Source of the DNA: Acidulodesulfobacterium_A sp049965795
Lineage (GTDB): Bacteria; SZUA-79; Acidulodesulfobacterales; Acidulodesulfobacteraceae
Reading direction: 5' to 3'
DNA length: 30,339 nt
Assembly: GCA_049965795.1 (NCBI GenBank)
Contig: JBMFVW010000020.1
Location: 1 to 30,339 of the forward strand
Numbering within the stretch: the first letter of the stretch is position 1; every line of letters starts with the position of its first letter. The position numbers were made by a program, and so were the translations under genes. The notes below the pieces were generated by a model, which did not search any database, was not told the origin of the DNA, and worked only from the letters and a program-made list of their open reading frames with translations. Shown here piece by piece: positions 15,525 to 24,008 of this stretch.

Positions 15525-18491
15525 TTACTCTGTTACTTCAGCTACGGCATTTCCTCCCGAATTCTTAAGGTCGCACAGCCTGTTATAAATTTTGGAAATC
15601 AGCTCTTCCGGAGTTTCTCCGTCTTTCGGAAACGAAGCGACTATAAAAGAAGCCGTTAATTTTTTCGATTTCAGTTCTTCCTCTTTATAAAAAGGATAAT
15701 CCCTGATTGTCGAACAGAACCTGTTTGCAACGAATGTCGCCGCATCTTTTAAGGTATTATTTAATATTACGGCAAACTCATCATAACCGAATCTTACCAC
15801 CACGTCTGAGCCTCTAAGCATCTTCTTCAACATTTCCGATATTTTTTTGAGCGCTATATCCGAATGAAAATTTCCGACTAAATCGCAGTACTCTTTAAAG
15901 TTGTCTATATCTAAAAATACAACGCTGAAAACTATACTGTATCTTTTAGCCCTGTTAATTTCCTGAGCCAATCTTATATTAAAATAATTATGGTCCAAAA
16001 GTCCGGTAATTTCGTCGAATAAACCGGCTTTCTGCGGATATATAAGCTCCAATTCCCTTATAGAACGGCTCAATTCTTCTGCGGAAAAAGATTTTTTGCC
16101 TATTATTCTTTCTATGTTTCCGGAAAGTTTAAGCCTTTCTTCCACCGTTAAATCTTTGGATGTTATAATAAATATAGGTATCTGAGCCGATATAGGATGC
16201 TTTTTTATATTTTCGGCTACCTCGAATCCGTCTATATCCGGCATTACCAAGTCAAGCAGTATCAAATCCGGTTTGAGTTCTATAGCCATTTTTAGACCTT
16301 CTTCGCCGTTATACGCGTGAACAAGATTAAAACCTTCATCCGCCAAAATTTTTTCTATCATTTTATGAACTATATGGTCGTCGTCTATGAGAAGAATGTT
16401 AACCTGCCTCTTTTTCCTTTTAGACGTAAGCGTAAACTGCGAAAGCGTATGAATAAGCGTGTCTTTTTCGATAGGCTTTATAAGATAGTCGGTAGCGCCG
16501 AGAGTAAATCCCAAATCTTTATTATCTATTATGCTGGTTATAATTACGGGTATGTTTTTAACGTCTTTATCGGTTTTTAATTCGTTTAAAACATCCCATC
16601 CATCCTTTTTAGGCAGCATAATATCTAAAAGAATCGCAAAAGGTTTTAAACTTTTCGCTTTTTCGACGACTTCAATTCCGTCGTATGCATGGGCAACGGA
16701 ATATCCCGAATTTACCAGGTTTATAGTTAAAATTTCCGATGTCGGGCGGTCGTCTTCTGCAACCAGCACTAAAGGTTTATTTCTTTTAGCGTTATTGTCG
16801 CGGAAAAAAGTTTTTGCATCAACCGTAATCAAAGTTTTTTCGGTTTCTTCGACGCTCATTACGGATGCTTTTTCGGCTTCAAGAGGGTTAGGCAGGGCGA
16901 AAGTGAAATCGGTTAAGCCGTTTTTAGCGGATTCAAAACTTATATGTCCTCCGTGCAGTTCTATAATTTTTTTCGTCAAAGCAAGTCCGAGTCCCGTTCC
17001 TTCATACTGCCTGGAGTAATTATTGTCCGCTTGGGTAAATTCCTCGAATATTTTATTTTTAAAATTTTCGTCTATGCCTATTCCGCTGTTTATAACGTCT
17101 ATCTGTATATATTCAAATAAATTATCCGCCGGACTTCTATACCTGACTGAATTAAAATCGGATGTCGTTTTTAAATTTAAAGCAGGCAATATATTTTTGC
17201 ACACCACTTTAATTTCCGTATTTTCGAAAGAAAATTTTATGGCATTGCTTAAAAGATTATATATTATCTGCTTAAATTTAACTCTGTCGGAATACAGTTT
17301 ATAATCTTCGGAACATTCGTAATTTACCGTTATCGTGAGGTTCTTTTTACCGGCAAGAGACTTTAAAACGATTATTGCCTCGTCTATAGCTTCCTTAATA
17401 GAAAAAACGGAGTATTCAAGAGTAAACATGCCGGCTTCTATTTTAGATATGTCAAGAATATTGTTTATAAGCTGAAGCAGATGTTTTCCGGAAATTAATA
17501 TATTATTAGTATATTTTTTATGTTTTTCGCTAAGATCGGAAGAATCTTTCAGCAGGTCTGAATAGCCTATAATAGCGTTAAGCGGAGTCCTGAGTTCATG
17601 GGACATATTTGCGATAAATTTAGATTTTAATTCGTTTGCCCTTCTTAGTTCCTTGTTGCTTTCTTCCAACTGTTTCGTTCTTTCGATAACTTTATTTTCA
17701 AGATTTTCGTTCAGCTCTTTCAGCCTTTTTTCTTGTAATTTTATATCCGAAATATCTTTAGAAATACCGATAGTCCCGATAATATCGCCGTTTTTGTCTA
17801 TAATGCGGGATATAGTAAGCGATATGTCCACCGGACTTCCGTCCTTTTTTCTGAGCAGTGTTTCATAATTTGCAACGAATCTATCTTTTTTAAGCTTTTC
17901 TAAAATATCGTCTCTCTCGTCTGGATTTATATAAAATTCGGAGGCGTGTTTTCCTATAACTTCTTTCTGCGGATAGCCGAGCATATTTTCGCCGCCCTTG
18001 TTGAATTCAGTAATTATGCCGCGGCGGTCGGTAACCATAATCATATCGAAAGAATCGTCCAAAATATTTTGAAAATATGCCTTCTGTTCCCTCAACTGTT
18101 TAATAATGCTTTCTTTATCGATATGATTTTTATATCTGTCGTAAAGCAGATCGTAAATAAGCTTAGAACTGACGGAATTGATAATTTCTATTCCGTGGTC
18201 GTGAAGCAATGCAAGTTCCGCAATTTCTAATTCAGGTTCTCCCGTAAGATTAAAAATTATATTGAAATCTATATTTTTATCGTTAGCTTCTTTTATAGTT
18301 TTAAAGCATTTTATTCCTGATTCTCTTGCGTAAACAGCGCCCTCTTTGTCTAAATTTCTGGCGACTAAAGCGGCAATCTCGACGTTTTTGTCGTCTTGAA
18401 GCATTTCAACCATAGTTTTAGCGGCTTTGCCGCCGCCGTATATTAAAATTTTAGCCATAACACCGTTCATAAAATTATTCAGTTTCTTCAA
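15525..18491 (-). CDS. Hybrid histidine kinase: Rossmann-PAS-HisKA-HATPase-REC-REC-degenerate GGDEF
   Basis: This is a 988-aa cytoplasmic kinase without membrane segments. Domains in order are: an NAD(P)-type Rossmann domain (about 12-125, glycine loop ILIYGGGKAAKTM); PAS (about 135-250); a coiled coil (250-288); HisKA with phospho-acceptor H298 (MSHELRTPLNA); HATPase (about 405-540; NLLSNAIKF, VINSGIGI, EGTGLGLAL); REC1 with D623 (LLDIMLPKKDG); REC2 with D747 (LLDLVMPDIDG); and a GGDEF-like domain (about 825-985). That last domain reads FGYDEF (901-906) instead of GGDEF, and the usual FK..ND..GH..GD is FKEYCDLVGNFHSD, so cyclase activity is doubtful. The start appears to be TTG, with AAGGAG 13 nt upstream; ATG at residues 8 or 12 is possible and would keep the Rossmann fold. 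It is flanked by two single-domain receivers. Confidence 0.9.
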   Translation of the reverse strand: MKKLNNFMNGVMAKILIYGGGKAAKTMVEMLQDDKNVEIAALVARNLDKEGAVYARESGIKCFKTIKEANDKNIDFNIIFNLTGEPELEIAELALLHDHGIEIINSVSSKLIYDLLYDRYKNHIDKESIIKQLREQKAYFQNILDDSFDMIMVTDRRGIITEFNKGGENMLGYPQKEVIGKHASEFYINPDERDDILEKLKKDRFVANYETLLRKKDGSPVDISLTISRIIDKNGDIIGTIGISKDISDIKLQEKRLKELNENLENKVIERTKQLEESNKELRRANELKSKFIANMSHELRTPLNAIIGYSDLLKDSSDLSEKHKKYTNNILISGKHLLQLINNILDISKIEAGMFTLEYSVFSIKEAIDEAIIVLKSLAGKKNLTITVNYECSEDYKLYSDRVKFKQIIYNLLSNAIKFSFENTEIKVVCKNILPALNLKTTSDFNSVRYRSPADNLFEYIQIDVINSGIGIDENFKNKIFEEFTQADNNYSRQYEGTGLGLALTKKIIELHGGHISFESAKNGLTDFTFALPNPLEAEKASVMSVEETEKTLITVDAKTFFRDNNAKRNKPLVLVAEDDRPTSEILTINLVNSGYSVAHAYDGIEVVEKAKSLKPFAILLDIMLPKKDGWDVLNELKTDKDVKNIPVIITSIIDNKDLGFTLGATDYLIKPIEKDTLIHTLSQFTLTSKRKKRQVNILLIDDDHIVHKMIEKILADEGFNLVHAYNGEEGLKMAIELKPDLILLDLVMPDIDGFEVAENIKKHPISAQIPIFIITSKDLTVEERLKLSGNIERIIGKKSFSAEELSRSIRELELIYPQKAGLFDEITGLLDHNYFNIRLAQEINRAKRYSIVFSVVFLDIDNFKEYCDLVGNFHSDIALKKISEMLKKMLRGSDVVVRFGYDEFAVILNNTLKDAATFVANRFCSTIRDYPFYKEEELKSKKLTASFIVASFPKDGETPEELISKIYNRLCDLKNSGGNAVAEVTE

Positions 18492-18568
18492 GCTAAACTT
18501 ATTTCTCCTTAATCCTGCATTATATAAATTTGATTGCTATTATATGCAATTTATAAATTAAATTTAAA

Positions 18569-18973
18569 TTACAAAAGCGGACCGTTAAGCAGGCGGTTTA
18601 TCTTATCCCTGAGAAGTTCGTTTCTTATAGGTTTATCGACATAATCCGTAGCCCCCTCTTCAAAACTTCTTGCTACGGTTTCTTTGTCGTTAAGAGCGCT
18701 TATCATTAAAATAGGAACTTTGTCGTAAACCTTTCTAATTGTTCTAAGAACATCAAGACCGTTTATTTTAGGAATCATAATATCGATAATAATGAGATCG
18801 AAAATGTTTCCTTCGGTAATTTTATCCAATGCGTCCATGCCGTTTTCTACTATAGTTATATCGGCGTCGAAAGACGATTGTATAATAATTCTTACAAGCT
18901 CCGAATGCATCCTGTTGTCTTCGACCAAAAGTATTTTTTTTCTTGGAGCAATTCTGTTTGCAAAATTTATCAT
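18569..18973 (-). CDS. Single-domain response regulator at scaffold join
   Basis: This is a receiver domain of 134 aa in the present reading. Acidic residues are E18/D19 (LLVEDNRMHSEL), the phosphoacceptor is D64 (LIIIDIMIPKINGLDV), the switch Ser is in MISALND (90-96), and the Lys is K114 (VDKPIRNELL). The ATG at 18973 directly touches the run of Ns, so the true start and any N-terminal extension are unknown. It lies 77 nt upstream of the hybrid kinase gene on the same strand and is probably co-transcribed with it. Confidence 0.88.
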   Translation of the reverse strand: MINFANRIAPRKKILLVEDNRMHSELVRIIIQSSFDADITIVENGMDALDKITEGNIFDLIIIDIMIPKINGLDVLRTIRKVYDKVPILMISALNDKETVARSFEEGATDYVDKPIRNELLRDKINRLLNGPLL

Positions 18974-19073
18974 NNNNNNNNNNNNNNNNNNNNNNNNNNN
19001 NNNNNNNNNNNNNNNNNNNNNNNNNNNNNNNNNNNNNNNNNNNNNNNNNNNNNNNNNNNNNNNNNNNNNNNNN
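18974..19073. other. Assembly gap (100 N)
   Basis: There are exactly 100 Ns, the usual placeholder for a scaffold join of unknown true length. The sequence on the left ends exactly at the ATG of a receiver gene. The sequence on the right starts 5 nt before the dksA stop codon. The order across the join is therefore not proven. Confidence 0.98.
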
Positions 19074-19078
19074 TATTA

Positions 19079-19441
19079 TTACTTATTCGTTCTTTTTTCA
19101 AGTTCTTCCTGCTTAGTTTTGCAGGCGATACACAAAGTGGCTTCGGGTCTGTATTCCAATCTTTTTTCCGAAATTTCTCCGCCGCATTCGTCGCATATGC
19201 CGTAAGTCCCGTTTTCTATTCGAGACAGCGCTTCCTGTATTTTCGGAATAAGTTTTCTTTCCCTGTCGCGTATTCTAAGTTCGAAATTTCTGTCCGATTC
19301 TAAGGTAGCCCTATCGTTGGGATCCGGAAAATTGTCGTCTTCTTTGGTCATAGTATCGACTGTTTTCATGGCATCGTCAAGCAGAGACTCCAGTTTTTTA
19401 TTTAAAATATTTTTAAAATATAAAAGTTTTTCTTCGGTCAA
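19079..19441 (-). CDS. dksA: DksA/TraR-family zinc-finger transcription factor
   Basis: This is a 120-aa DksA-type protein that would bind in the RNA polymerase secondary channel and modulate initiation, with ppGpp in many bacteria. A coiled coil spans about 1-85 and carries the tip motif DPNDRA (40-45), matching the functional DxxDxA of DksA. The C-terminal zinc finger is CDECGG...CIAC with C-x2-C-x17-C-x2-C spacing, so all four ligands are present. The apparent start is TTG at 19441, with no ATG near enough to keep the N-terminal helix; the only purine-rich stretch, GGGGG, is 10-14 nt upstream. It is shorter than E. coli DksA (151 aa), as is common in deltaproteobacterial-type homologues. 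The stop is beside a scaffold join. Confidence 0.9.
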   Translation of the reverse strand: MTEEKLLYFKNILNKKLESLLDDAMKTVDTMTKEDDNFPDPNDRATLESDRNFELRIRDRERKLIPKIQEALSRIENGTYGICDECGGEISEKRLEYRPEATLCIACKTKQEELEKRTNK

Positions 19442-19522
19442 GGAAATTATACCCCCGCTTTTTTATATTTTTTTTGATTAATTAATTGTTTATTTATTAA
19501 AATTGTAACATAATTTTAATTT

Positions 19523-19555
19523 AAAAAAAATATCTATATTTACAGATATTTTTTT
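19523..19555 (-). terminator. Possible AT-rich hairpin terminator overlapping the mqnC stop
   Basis: On the minus strand, AAAAAATATCT, an 8-nt loop, then AGATATTTTTTTT form an inverted repeat followed by a T-run. The stem is almost entirely A-T and includes the last codons and stop of mqnC (19540-19542), so it may fold only weakly. It would separate mqnC from dksA. Confidence 0.35.
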
Positions 19556-20592
19556 ATTATAGCATAATCATTGGCTCTTTGCGCAGCGATAAACCCTGCG
19601 CTTTTAATTAATTTTACCATTAATTTTTCATCTACGGTTCTATTTTCCGTTCCGGCCGCTTTTACGACGTTCTCTTCAAGCATAGTAGAACCCATATCGT
19701 TAGCTCCGAAACTTAAAGCGACCTGACCCATTTTAGCTCCCTGCGTTACCCATGATGCCTGGATGTTATCGAAATTGTCTAAAACTATTCTTGAAACCGC
19801 AAGTATTTTAAGATAATAATGACCGTAAACTCCCCTTGGATTTAGAGCTGTATTTTTGCTTTGAAAACTCCACGGAATAAAAGCCTTAAAACCGCCGGTT
19901 TTATCCTGAAGGTCTCTAAGTTTAAAAAGATGCTCCGCTATATCTTCGTCCGTTTCAATAGTTCCAAACATCATCGTGGCTGAAGAATTTAAACCTGCAT
20001 TATGAACTTCTTCCATTACTTTGAGCCATTGTTCGCTGTTTATTTTATTTGGACTTATTTTTTTTCTTACCCTGTCCGTTAATATTTCCGCTCCTCCGCC
20101 TGGGACAGAATCTAAACCGGCTTCTTTCAAAATATTTACGGTTTCCTTAATCGTCATATCGTTGGATTGGGCGATAAAAGTAATCTCGGGCGGAGAAAAA
20201 GCATGGATATGTATATCGAAATTTTCTTTAATATCCCTTAACAGATTAATATAATAATCGATAGTTATATCTGGATTTAATCCTCCCTGAAGAAGAATTT
20301 GAGTACCTGAAAGTTCTTTTGTTTCCCTGATTTTATCGAATATTTGTTCTTTTGTAAGAATATAAGCGTCTTTATCGGAAACTCCGTATTTTTTATAAAA
20401 TGCGCAGAATTTACATTCAGACGTGCAGACGTTTGTGTAGTTAATATTTCTGTCGACAATAAAAGTAACTATATCGTCGGGATGTTTTTCCTTCCTTATG
20501 CAGTCGGCTATTTTTCCAAGTTCGAGAATATTATCGTTTTTAAAAAGTGCCAAAGCTTCTTTTTTATTTATTCTATTTCCTTTTTTGTTCAT
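19540..20592 (-). CDS. mqnC: Cyclic dehypoxanthinyl futalosine synthase (MqnC)
   Basis: This is a 350-aa radical SAM enzyme of the futalosine route to menaquinone. It cyclises dehypoxanthine futalosine to its spiro form. The [4Fe-4S] motif is NVCTSECKFCAFYK with C56, C60 and C63 (CxxxCxxC), preceded by VDRNINYT, a phrase typical of MqnC. Other conserved blocks are LLQGGLNPD, HAFSPPEI, DSVPGGGAEIL and FKAFIPWSFQSKNTAL. It can be told from MqnE and CofH by the RNINYTNVC context and the FIPW.FQ.kNT block. Length fits the family. It lies 30 nt downstream of fliI, an unusual partner; no other mqn gene is in the window. Confidence 0.92.
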   Translation of the reverse strand: MNKKGNRINKKEALALFKNDNILELGKIADCIRKEKHPDDIVTFIVDRNINYTNVCTSECKFCAFYKKYGVSDKDAYILTKEQIFDKIRETKELSGTQILLQGGLNPDITIDYYINLLRDIKENFDIHIHAFSPPEITFIAQSNDMTIKETVNILKEAGLDSVPGGGAEILTDRVRKKISPNKINSEQWLKVMEEVHNAGLNSSATMMFGTIETDEDIAEHLFKLRDLQDKTGGFKAFIPWSFQSKNTALNPRGVYGHYYLKILAVSRIVLDNFDNIQASWVTQGAKMGQVALSFGANDMGSTMLEENVVKAAGTENRTVDEKLMVKLIKSAGFIAAQRANDYAIIKKYL

Positions 20593-20622
20593 ATCTTATT
20601 TATTTAATTTCATTCGTTTAAT

Positions 20623-21948
20623 TCAACTCAACAATGTATTCATTTCATTAATACTTTCTTCGAATGAATATTTTTCGTCCGGCGTCTGTTTTATAAAATT
20701 TTCTATTTTGGCTATATGATCTATTGCAAAATCTATTGCTTCACTGGAGCCTTTAGAATAAGCGCCGATATTTATAAGGTCTTCGTTTATCCTGTATTCC
20801 GAAACTACTTTTAAAACCTCCCGTGCGGCAAGCAGATGTTCTTTTGAAACTATGTCGGGCATAACGCGGGACAGACTGTTTAAAACGTCTATCGCCGGAA
20901 ATATTCCTTTTTCGGCCGTTTTTCTCGAAAGAACGATATGCCCGTCGAGTATAGAACGCACGGTATCGGAAATAGGTTCGTTCATATCGTCGCCTTCCAC
21001 TAAAACCGTGTAAATTCCGGTAATACTTCCCGTGTCGGAATTAGCCGCCCTTTCTAAAAGTTTAGGCAAAATGCTGAAAACCGAAGGCGTATATCCTCTT
21101 ACGGTAGGGGGTTCTCCTGCCGATAATCCTATTTCTCTCGATGCCATAGCAAACCTTGTAATTGAATCCATAAGAAAAAGAACGTTAAGCCCTTTGTCCC
21201 TAAAATATTCGGCAAGGGCGGTCGCCGCAAAAGCGCCTCTCATTCTTACAAGCGGAGATTTATCGGAGGTGGCGACGATAACGGCGGATTTTTTTAAACC
21301 TTCTTCGCCTAAACTTTTTTCAATAAATTCTTTAACCTCACGGCCTCTTTCACCGATCAGGGCTATAATATTGACGTCGGACTTGGAATATTTTGTAAAC
21401 ATACCTAGAAGAGTGCTTTTGCCGACGCCCGAACCTGCAAATATACCTATCCTCTGTCCCTTGCCGATAGTCAAAAAAGAATTCACCGCCCTTACCCCGA
21501 CATCCATGACTTCGTTAATTCTTTTTCTTGACAAAGGAGACGGCGGTTCGTTTACTATCTTTGCATAACCGCCGCATTGAATCTTGCCTTTGTCGTCCAA
21601 CGGATTGCCGAAAGGATCCACGACTCTGCCGAGCAGTTCTTCGCCTGCCGGAAATTTTTCTTCCTCTTCTAAAAGAATAACCTCGCTCTCTAAACTTATG
21701 CCCCCTATATCGCCGTACGGCATAAGAATTGCCCTATCTTCTTTAAAACCGATAACTTCGGCGGTAATGCCGCTATCAGGCGATAAATCATTTTTACCCT
21801 TAATGCGGCATATTTTACCAATGGAAAGATCCGGATGTTTAGCTTCGAGTACGAGACCTACCGCTTTAACTATTTTTCCCTTTATAAGCAAAGGATTATA
21901 ATCTTGAAGCAAGTCTGTGTATTCTTTTAAATTTATAAGTCTTCCCAT
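20623..21948 (-). CDS. fliI: Flagellum-specific ATP synthase FliI
   Basis: This is a 441-aa ATPase of the flagellar type III export apparatus, related to the F1 beta subunit. It has an N-terminal beta barrel (about 20-95), Walker A AGSGVGKST (171-179), ALIGERGREVKEFIE (196-210) with the catalytic Glu of GER, Walker B LNVLFLMDSITRFA (254-267), and EPPTVRGYTPSVFS (279-292), typical of FliI over SctN. Length is normal. FliH and FliJ, its usual neighbours, are absent. It lies downstream of the flgJ-like gene across an 86-nt gap carrying a REP-like hairpin. Confidence 0.95.
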   Translation of the reverse strand: MGRLINLKEYTDLLQDYNPLLIKGKIVKAVGLVLEAKHPDLSIGKICRIKGKNDLSPDSGITAEVIGFKEDRAILMPYGDIGGISLESEVILLEEEEKFPAGEELLGRVVDPFGNPLDDKGKIQCGGYAKIVNEPPSPLSRKRINEVMDVGVRAVNSFLTIGKGQRIGIFAGSGVGKSTLLGMFTKYSKSDVNIIALIGERGREVKEFIEKSLGEEGLKKSAVIVATSDKSPLVRMRGAFAATALAEYFRDKGLNVLFLMDSITRFAMASREIGLSAGEPPTVRGYTPSVFSILPKLLERAANSDTGSITGIYTVLVEGDDMNEPISDTVRSILDGHIVLSRKTAEKGIFPAIDVLNSLSRVMPDIVSKEHLLAAREVLKVVSEYRINEDLINIGAYSKGSSEAIDFAIDHIAKIENFIKQTPDEKYSFEESINEMNTLLS

Positions 21949-21975
21949 AATTTTTAATCCTTAAATAGCGGAAAA

Positions 21976-22032
21976 TAAATCTGACACCTTTTATAACTGC
22001 GGGGACAGAATTCGATTCTGTCCCCGCCACAA
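21976..22032. repeat. REP-like hairpin between flgJ-like and fliI
   Basis: A perfect inverted repeat has 13-bp arms, GCGGGGACAGAAT (21999-22011) and ATTCTGTCCCCGC (22015-22027), with a 3-nt loop. It is preceded by the box CTGACACCTTTT (21981-21992), the same composite as at 14341-14400. There is no T-run after the stem on the minus strand, so it is not a classical terminator. It lies inside a probable operon and would be transcribed. Confidence 0.85.
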
Positions 22033-22034
22033 CT

Positions 22035-22949
22035 TTAAGAAGAATATTCTTTATAATAGGCAAGAACCGTTTTGACGTAATTTTCCGTTTCTTTAAAAGG
22101 CGGCACGCCGTTATATTTTTCGACGTTGCCGATACCGGCGTTATACGCAGCAAGGGCAAGCTCGGCGTTGCCTTTGTAACGGTCCAAAAGCTTTTTAAGG
22201 TAAAGGGTTCCGCCTAAAACGTTGCCTTCCGGATCGTAAGGATCAACGCCTAATTCTTCGGCAGTTTTCGGCATTAGCTGCATAAGTCCGACGGCGCCTT
22301 TGTCGGAAACGGCATAAGGATTAAAATCCGATTCCGTTTTCATTACGGCTTTTATTAAACCGTACGGAACACCGTAAATTTTGGAAGCTTTTTTTGCAAG
22401 ACCGTCTGCGGTAACGTAGTCTCCGTCAAACCCTTGCGCGTCCGAATTTGAACTGCCTGCCGAAGCGCCGTTTGATTCTAAAGCGTTAAGTTTAAGCCTT
22501 TCGGCGGCAGCGACTCCGTATTTTGAAGCTAATCCGTAAGCCTGAAATAAATTGCCGGTAGCGGACATCGAGGCTACCGAAGAACTTAATTCTTTCATCC
22601 CGTCCCTTGCTATCAAAGACGGATGCTCTTTGAAATAATCGACTATCATTTTTGCTATTCCTATACCCTTGCCGTAGCTGCTGTTGTTTGCTACCGATTC
22701 ATAAAAAAGCGAATTGAAAATTTTATATCCGGGACTTTTATCTATAAAAGAACCTTTTTCTACTTCTTTAGACATAGAATCGAAAATCATATTTAAAAAA
22801 AGGCTTTCAAATTTAACCGCAACGGTTTTTATTTCGCTAAGCTCTTTTGGAGTGATTTTATTTTGGCCGTTATTTTTAACGGATGTTTCCGGTGAAATTT
22901 TAGGTTCGGAAGAAACGGGAATATTGAAATTATTATTTAATTTTTCCAT
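22035..22949 (-). CDS. flgJ: FlgJ-like rod-binding protein fused to SLT lytic transglycosylase
   Basis: This is a 304-aa two-domain flagellar protein. Residues about 38-108 form the FlgJ rod-binding domain: AVKFESLFLNMIFDSM (44-59), SPGYKIFNSLFYESVA (72-87) and GIGIAKMIVDYF (95-106). After a Ser/Gly-rich linker (about 155-180) comes an SLT domain with catalytic E206 in AVMKTESDFNPYAV (201-214), KGAVGLMQLMPKTAEELGVD (217-236) and ALAAYNAGIGNV (265-276). It would cap the growing rod and cut the peptidoglycan for it. Enterobacterial FlgJ carries a GH73-type glucosaminidase instead of SLT. No signal peptide is seen, consistent with export through the flagellar apparatus. It lies upstream of fliI. 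Confidence 0.88.
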   Translation of the reverse strand: MEKLNNNFNIPVSSEPKISPETSVKNNGQNKITPKELSEIKTVAVKFESLFLNMIFDSMSKEVEKGSFIDKSPGYKIFNSLFYESVANNSSYGKGIGIAKMIVDYFKEHPSLIARDGMKELSSSVASMSATGNLFQAYGLASKYGVAAAERLKLNALESNGASAGSSNSDAQGFDGDYVTADGLAKKASKIYGVPYGLIKAVMKTESDFNPYAVSDKGAVGLMQLMPKTAEELGVDPYDPEGNVLGGTLYLKKLLDRYKGNAELALAAYNAGIGNVEKYNGVPPFKETENYVKTVLAYYKEYSS

Positions 22950-23223
22950 CGTCGTTTAAAATATGCGGCATTAACGCAATTTAAATTTAATAAAAATTTT
23001 AATTTTTATATTATATCATAACTGAAACGTTAATAATAGAAAAAGGTGCAAATTTTCCTTTATTATTCCCTTGTTTTATTTGGTTTACAATTTCTGCCGG
23101 CAATTTTGGAAATTAATTTATAAGATATTTAAAAAAAATATTTTTTGTATTATAATATAGAAAATTTTTTATTTCAGATTTATTTTAATACAAATTAATT
23201 TTTTTATAAATATAAAAACAACT
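22950..23223. other. 274-nt divergent intergenic region between flgJ-like and motA
   Basis: This is very AT-rich. It contains a partial REP-type box (GAAAAAGGTGCAAATT, 23039-23054), a TATAAT (23151-23156) that could be the motA -10, and TTTCTGCCGGCAATTTTGG (23091-23109), which matches 1621-1639 at 17 of 19 positions. I see no clear sigma-28 or sigma-54 promoter. The motA ATG has no obvious Shine-Dalgarno. Confidence 0.5.
23151..23156 (+). promoter_or_regulatory. Candidate -10 for motAB
   Basis: TATAAT lies 67 nt upstream of the motA ATG. The -35 region at 17 bp spacing (TTTAAA) is weak, and the AT-rich context makes chance matches likely. Confidence 0.3.
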
Positions 23224-24006
23224 ATGGATATAGCGTCTATTATAGGCTTTATACTGGGTCTCGGCGGAATAATATTCGGAAATTTCCTTCAAGGCTCTAA
23301 TCTAATGCAACTGCTTGACCCTATCGGCTTTGTAATAGTTATAGTAGGAACTACGGGAGCCACCGTTGCCGGAAACAGGATGGAAAACATAAAAAAAGCC
23401 CTAATATCTGCAAAAGGAGTCATTTTATCTAAAAAAGTAGATTATGAAACAACAATTTCGGATGTTTTGAATTATGCTGCAAAAGCCAGAAAAAACGGCG
23501 TCCTTGCATTGGAATCGGAAATAGAAGCATCATCCGACCCTTTTATAAAAAAAGCCCTACAGTTAGTTGTTGACGGTATAGACCCTCAGGTTGTTATGGA
23601 TATTATGGAAACGGAATTATCCAATATTGAAGAATTCGGCGACGAAAGCGTTAAAATATTCGAACAGGCCGGCGGCTATTCTCCGACGCTCGGTATCATA
23701 GGAGCAGTTTTAGGCCTTATACACGTTATGCAGCACCTGAATCAGCCGGACAGGCTCGGCGCCGGTATAGCCGTCGCGTTCACGGCTACTCTTTACGGCC
23801 TTGCCTTTGCAAACACGATACTTTTCCCTATTTCCAGCAAATTAAAAATGAACCTTAAGGTGGAAGTTTTAAGATACGAACTTATTCTCATGGGCATAAG
23901 AAGCATTCAGAACGGCGAAAATCCCAGACTTATAGAAGAAAAGCTTAAATCTTTTTTGAACGCCGAGCAAAAAAAAGCATACGAAGCTAAAAATGGAGAA
24001 AAATAA
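23224..24006 (+). CDS. motA: Flagellar motor stator protein MotA/PomA
   Basis: This is a 260-aa stator subunit. Four membrane segments lie at about 2-21, 30-50, 153-172 and 180-203, with the cytoplasmic loop of about 100 residues between helices 2 and 3. The GGYSPTLGIIGAVLGL stretch (150-165) contains the conserved Pro154 of helix 3. Charged loop residues (for example RKNGVLALESEIE, 89-101) are in the region that contacts FliG. The compact length and start MDIASIIGFILGL are closer to the PomA/MotP-like short MotA branch than to E. coli MotA (295 aa). It is followed by motB after 2 nt. No obvious Shine-Dalgarno precedes the ATG. Confidence 0.95.
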   Translation: MDIASIIGFILGLGGIIFGNFLQGSNLMQLLDPIGFVIVIVGTTGATVAGNRMENIKKALISAKGVILSKKVDYETTISDVLNYAAKARKNGVLALESEIEASSDPFIKKALQLVVDGIDPQVVMDIMETELSNIEEFGDESVKIFEQAGGYSPTLGIIGAVLGLIHVMQHLNQPDRLGAGIAVAFTATLYGLAFANTILFPISSKLKMNLKVEVLRYELILMGIRSIQNGENPRLIEEKLKSFLNAEQKKAYEAKNGEK

Positions 24007-24008
24007 GA

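Noticed and set aside
16531..17019. 162-codon plus-strand open frame opposite the hybrid kinase
   Set aside because: It is the antisense shadow of conserved kinase and receiver domains.
21032..21568. 178-codon plus-strand open frame opposite fliI
   Set aside because: It is the shadow of the highly conserved FliI ATPase core; no independent start signal.
21999..22027. Rho-independent terminator after the flgJ-like gene
   Set aside because: The stem is strong but no T-run follows on the minus strand, and the sequence belongs to the dispersed repeat family.
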